In this document: positions 5,744-7,089 of the stretch, in pieces
Position numbering within the stretch: the first letter of the stretch is position 1
How the letters are laid out: each line of letters begins with the position of its first letter
NCBI GenBank assembly: GCA_020345785.1
Contig: CP070771.1
Coordinates: forward strand, 4,885,034 to 4,892,122
Reading direction: 5' to 3'
DNA: 7,089 nucleotides
Origin: Desulfobacterales bacterium
Lineage (GTDB): Bacteria; Desulfobacterota; Desulfobacteria; Desulfobacterales; JAFDCJ01
Notes under the pieces: model-generated
Databases searched by the model: none
What the model was told of the DNA's origin: nothing
Seen by the model: the letters and a program-made list of their open reading frames with translations, nothing else
Position numbers and translations under genes: made by a program

Positions 5744-5980
5744 TTATTTCGCTTGTCCAAACAGTTTATTGAACAGCTCGATCAAATCCGCTTTTTCCTC
5801 GAATCCAATACCGGGGCATTCCGTCGGTCGAACGAAACCGTCTCGAATCGGGGTGCTATCCGCAAAGCCGCCGAAGGGCGCAAACACCCCGGGATAAGAC
5901 TCGTTGCCCCCCAAACCGAGCCCGGCGGCAATGTGCAGCGCAAACTGATGCCTGCCGCGAAGCAGCTCACCCTTCCAGAA
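5744..5980 (-). pseudogene. C-terminal remnant of an enolase-superfamily (mandelate racemase-like) protein
   Basis: Read on the minus strand, this frame encodes 78 residues from FWKGELLRGRHQF to the TAA at 5744-5746. It includes ALHIAAGLGLGGNESYP, GVFAPFGGFAD and PTECPGIGFEEKADLIELF. This matches, from memory, the end of the barrel domain of mandelate racemase/muconate-lactonising-type enzymes (usually about 370-400 residues). A TGA at 5981-5983 cuts the frame just upstream, no start codon is available, and nothing recognisable precedes it, so roughly four fifths of the gene is missing. Its base composition is more GC-rich than the surrounding spacer. It is best seen as the stump left by a deletion or rearrangement. 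The exact subfamily cannot be named from this fragment. Confidence 0.7.
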
Positions 5981-6064
5981 TCAACGAAATAAAATGCGGG
6001 ATCAAGAGAAAAAAATCAGTCGAATCAAAGGTCTGACGCTTACTCTCCAGATGGTAATAGCACG

Positions 6065-6105
6065 AAAAGGCCGGCCTTTTAATGAAATCAAAAGGTCGGC
6101 CTTTT
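6065..6105. terminator. Strong bidirectional terminator between convergent genes
   Basis: AAAAGGCCGGCCTTTT (6065-6080) and AAAAGGTCGGCCTTTT (6090-6105) pair over 16 bp with one G-T, around a 9-nt loop. The A-run and T-run at the stem base provide a U-tract in both directions. It lies between the plus-strand lipoprotein gene and the minus-strand secreted-protein gene, and would serve both. Confidence 0.85.
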
Positions 6106-6187
6106 AAAGTCAGGGATTATTTTGGATCGGCATTCCTGCCTAATGCCCGGATTTGAAGTCATCTGTTAAATCGATGTTTGAGAAATT

Positions 6188-7063
6188 TCACTCCTCATCA
6201 TCATCGGCGCCGTTTTCCCCTTCTAGGACTATGAAGCAGCTTTCCACGGCTGTCTGATTATAACTTTCTTCTCGCGCCAGCACCTCATATTTGAAGGTAT
6301 CGCCTAAAGCAAGGAACTCCTCTGGAACCGTAATTGACATCTGACCGGGCGGAAGGACGATGCTAAACACCGAAGTGAATTCCTCACCGTCATCTGTTTC
6401 CACCTCCACTTCGAGGACGACCTCGTAGTTGACAATGGTAACCGGGATGGGAGGTTGAACACCGGCACCGCCTCCTTCCGGGTCGGGGTGCGACAGAGTA
6501 ACCGCAGGCCATGCTATGGTGACAGGTGCGCTCACTTCCGTCGCGTCGTAGCCATCCTCCTCTTCGTCGCATTGCAGCGCCATTGGCTCTCCGTTAACGG
6601 TAGGCGCCGGCGGAGCCGGCATAGTATGCGTGAGCTGTACCTCGCCCTCCAATTCATCTCCTTCAAGCGTTATGCCCTCGATTTTATAAGTTCCTGCGGG
6701 AAACCGACGGAAGAAATCTTCAGGCGACAGTTCGTCGAATGTCGGCTCGGCACTTTCAAAGAAGAACTCGGTAAGACCCTGCCTGCGCAAACGCCCTTTA
6801 ACTTTAACGTCGAGCATCCTGCGTTCTTTTGGGTCTTCGATCATCAGCCTCTGCCAGGCCTCTCCATCAATCAAAGCGTGAATGCCCAAGTCCCCATCAG
6901 TGTTATTGAGCTCGAAGAAAAGTTCCGCTTCGTCGAAAGAGATTTCATCCTTATGGTGCCTGTGGTATCTATCGTGGGCCAATGCGCTGGGGGCAGCGAT
7001 ACCCAGAACAAAAGCGATCACCGCAAACATAAAAACGAACAAAATACCTATGTTTCTTGTCAT
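6188..7063 (-). CDS. Secreted acidic protein with fibronectin-III-like C-terminal region, function unknown
   Basis: The protein has 291 residues. Residues 1-29 are a signal peptide (SALA|HD). A short histidine-rich stretch (HDRYHRHHK, 30-38) could bind metal. Residues about 40-147 are a mixed alpha/beta region (ISFDEAELFFELNNTDGDLGIHALIDG) that I do not recognise as a named domain. Residues about 150-282 look like a single fibronectin-III/Ig-type beta sandwich: PPAPTVNGEP, VTIAWPAVT, YEVVLEVEV, then TFKYEVLAREESYNQT. The two cysteines, C165 and C276, sit at opposite ends of it and could form a disulfide. The tail NGADDDEE is strongly acidic. The start is the only ATG with a signal peptide behind it, yet its upstream sequence (A-run, AATCCG) has no real Shine-Dalgarno. 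No partner gene is visible; the window ends 26 nt upstream. Confidence 0.8.
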   Translation of the reverse strand: MTRNIGILFVFMFAVIAFVLGIAAPSALAHDRYHRHHKDEISFDEAELFFELNNTDGDLGIHALIDGEAWQRLMIEDPKERRMLDVKVKGRLRRQGLTEFFFESAEPTFDELSPEDFFRRFPAGTYKIEGITLEGDELEGEVQLTHTMPAPPAPTVNGEPMALQCDEEEDGYDATEVSAPVTIAWPAVTLSHPDPEGGGAGVQPPIPVTIVNYEVVLEVEVETDDGEEFTSVFSIVLPPGQMSITVPEEFLALGDTFKYEVLAREESYNQTAVESCFIVLEGENGADDDEE

Positions 7064-7089
7064 CGGATTATTTTTTTTTCGTGTGTGTT

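Noticed and set aside
6390..6572. 60-codon minus-strand ORF within the secreted-protein gene
   Set aside because: Arginine- and glycine-rich shadow frame of the real gene, without its own ribosome binding site.

Overview
The window looks like part of a chromosome of an anaerobic or facultative bacterium, probably Desulfobacterota (former Deltaproteobacteria). That placement is an inference. It rests on a likely selenocysteine-containing exported thioredoxin-fold protein, moderate GC genes separated by AT-rich intergenic palindromes, and the general look of the proteins. No rRNA, tRNA, CRISPR array, insertion sequence or phage gene was seen.

Left part (1-1930, minus strand). The main result is that what looks like two adjacent ORFs (533-958 and 98-514) is one 286-codon gene interrupted by an in-frame TGA at 533-535. 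The TGA sits exactly where the first cysteine of a DsbA-type CPYC active site belongs, giving FQ-[TGA]-PYC. I read it as Sec142 in a U-P-Y-C redox motif. The protein has a signal peptide, a short beta-propeller-like segment and a DsbA-like domain, with only one cysteine. Two candidate SECIS-like hairpins lie just downstream of the TGA. Upstream of it is an exported metallo-beta-lactamase-fold hydrolase whose real start is at 1930.

Centre (1931-4638, plus strand). An AT-rich spacer leads to a CDF cation exporter of the DmeF (Co/Ni) type. A GTATnGG-N6-CCnATAC inverted repeat lies just before it and may be a metal-sensor operator. Next comes a MarR-family regulator with a 7+7 bp operator-like inverted repeat in its own leader. 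After that is wrbA, an NAD(P)H:quinone oxidoreductase with its own candidate promoter and a one-mismatch copy of the MarR half-site at the expected transcription start. Together these suggest a metal and quinone/electrophile stress block.

Right part (4639-7089). An AT-rich inverted-repeat element (about 4690-4905) with a 15-bp perfect inner arm and a central hairpin fills the gap before a lipoprotein of unknown function (5014-5727). Beyond it, on the minus strand, is a headless 78-codon C-terminal remnant of an enolase-superfamily (mandelate racemase-like) protein. A strong bidirectional terminator (6065-6105) follows. The last gene, on the minus strand, encodes a secreted acidic protein with a fibronectin-III-like C-terminal region and an aspartate/glutamate tail.
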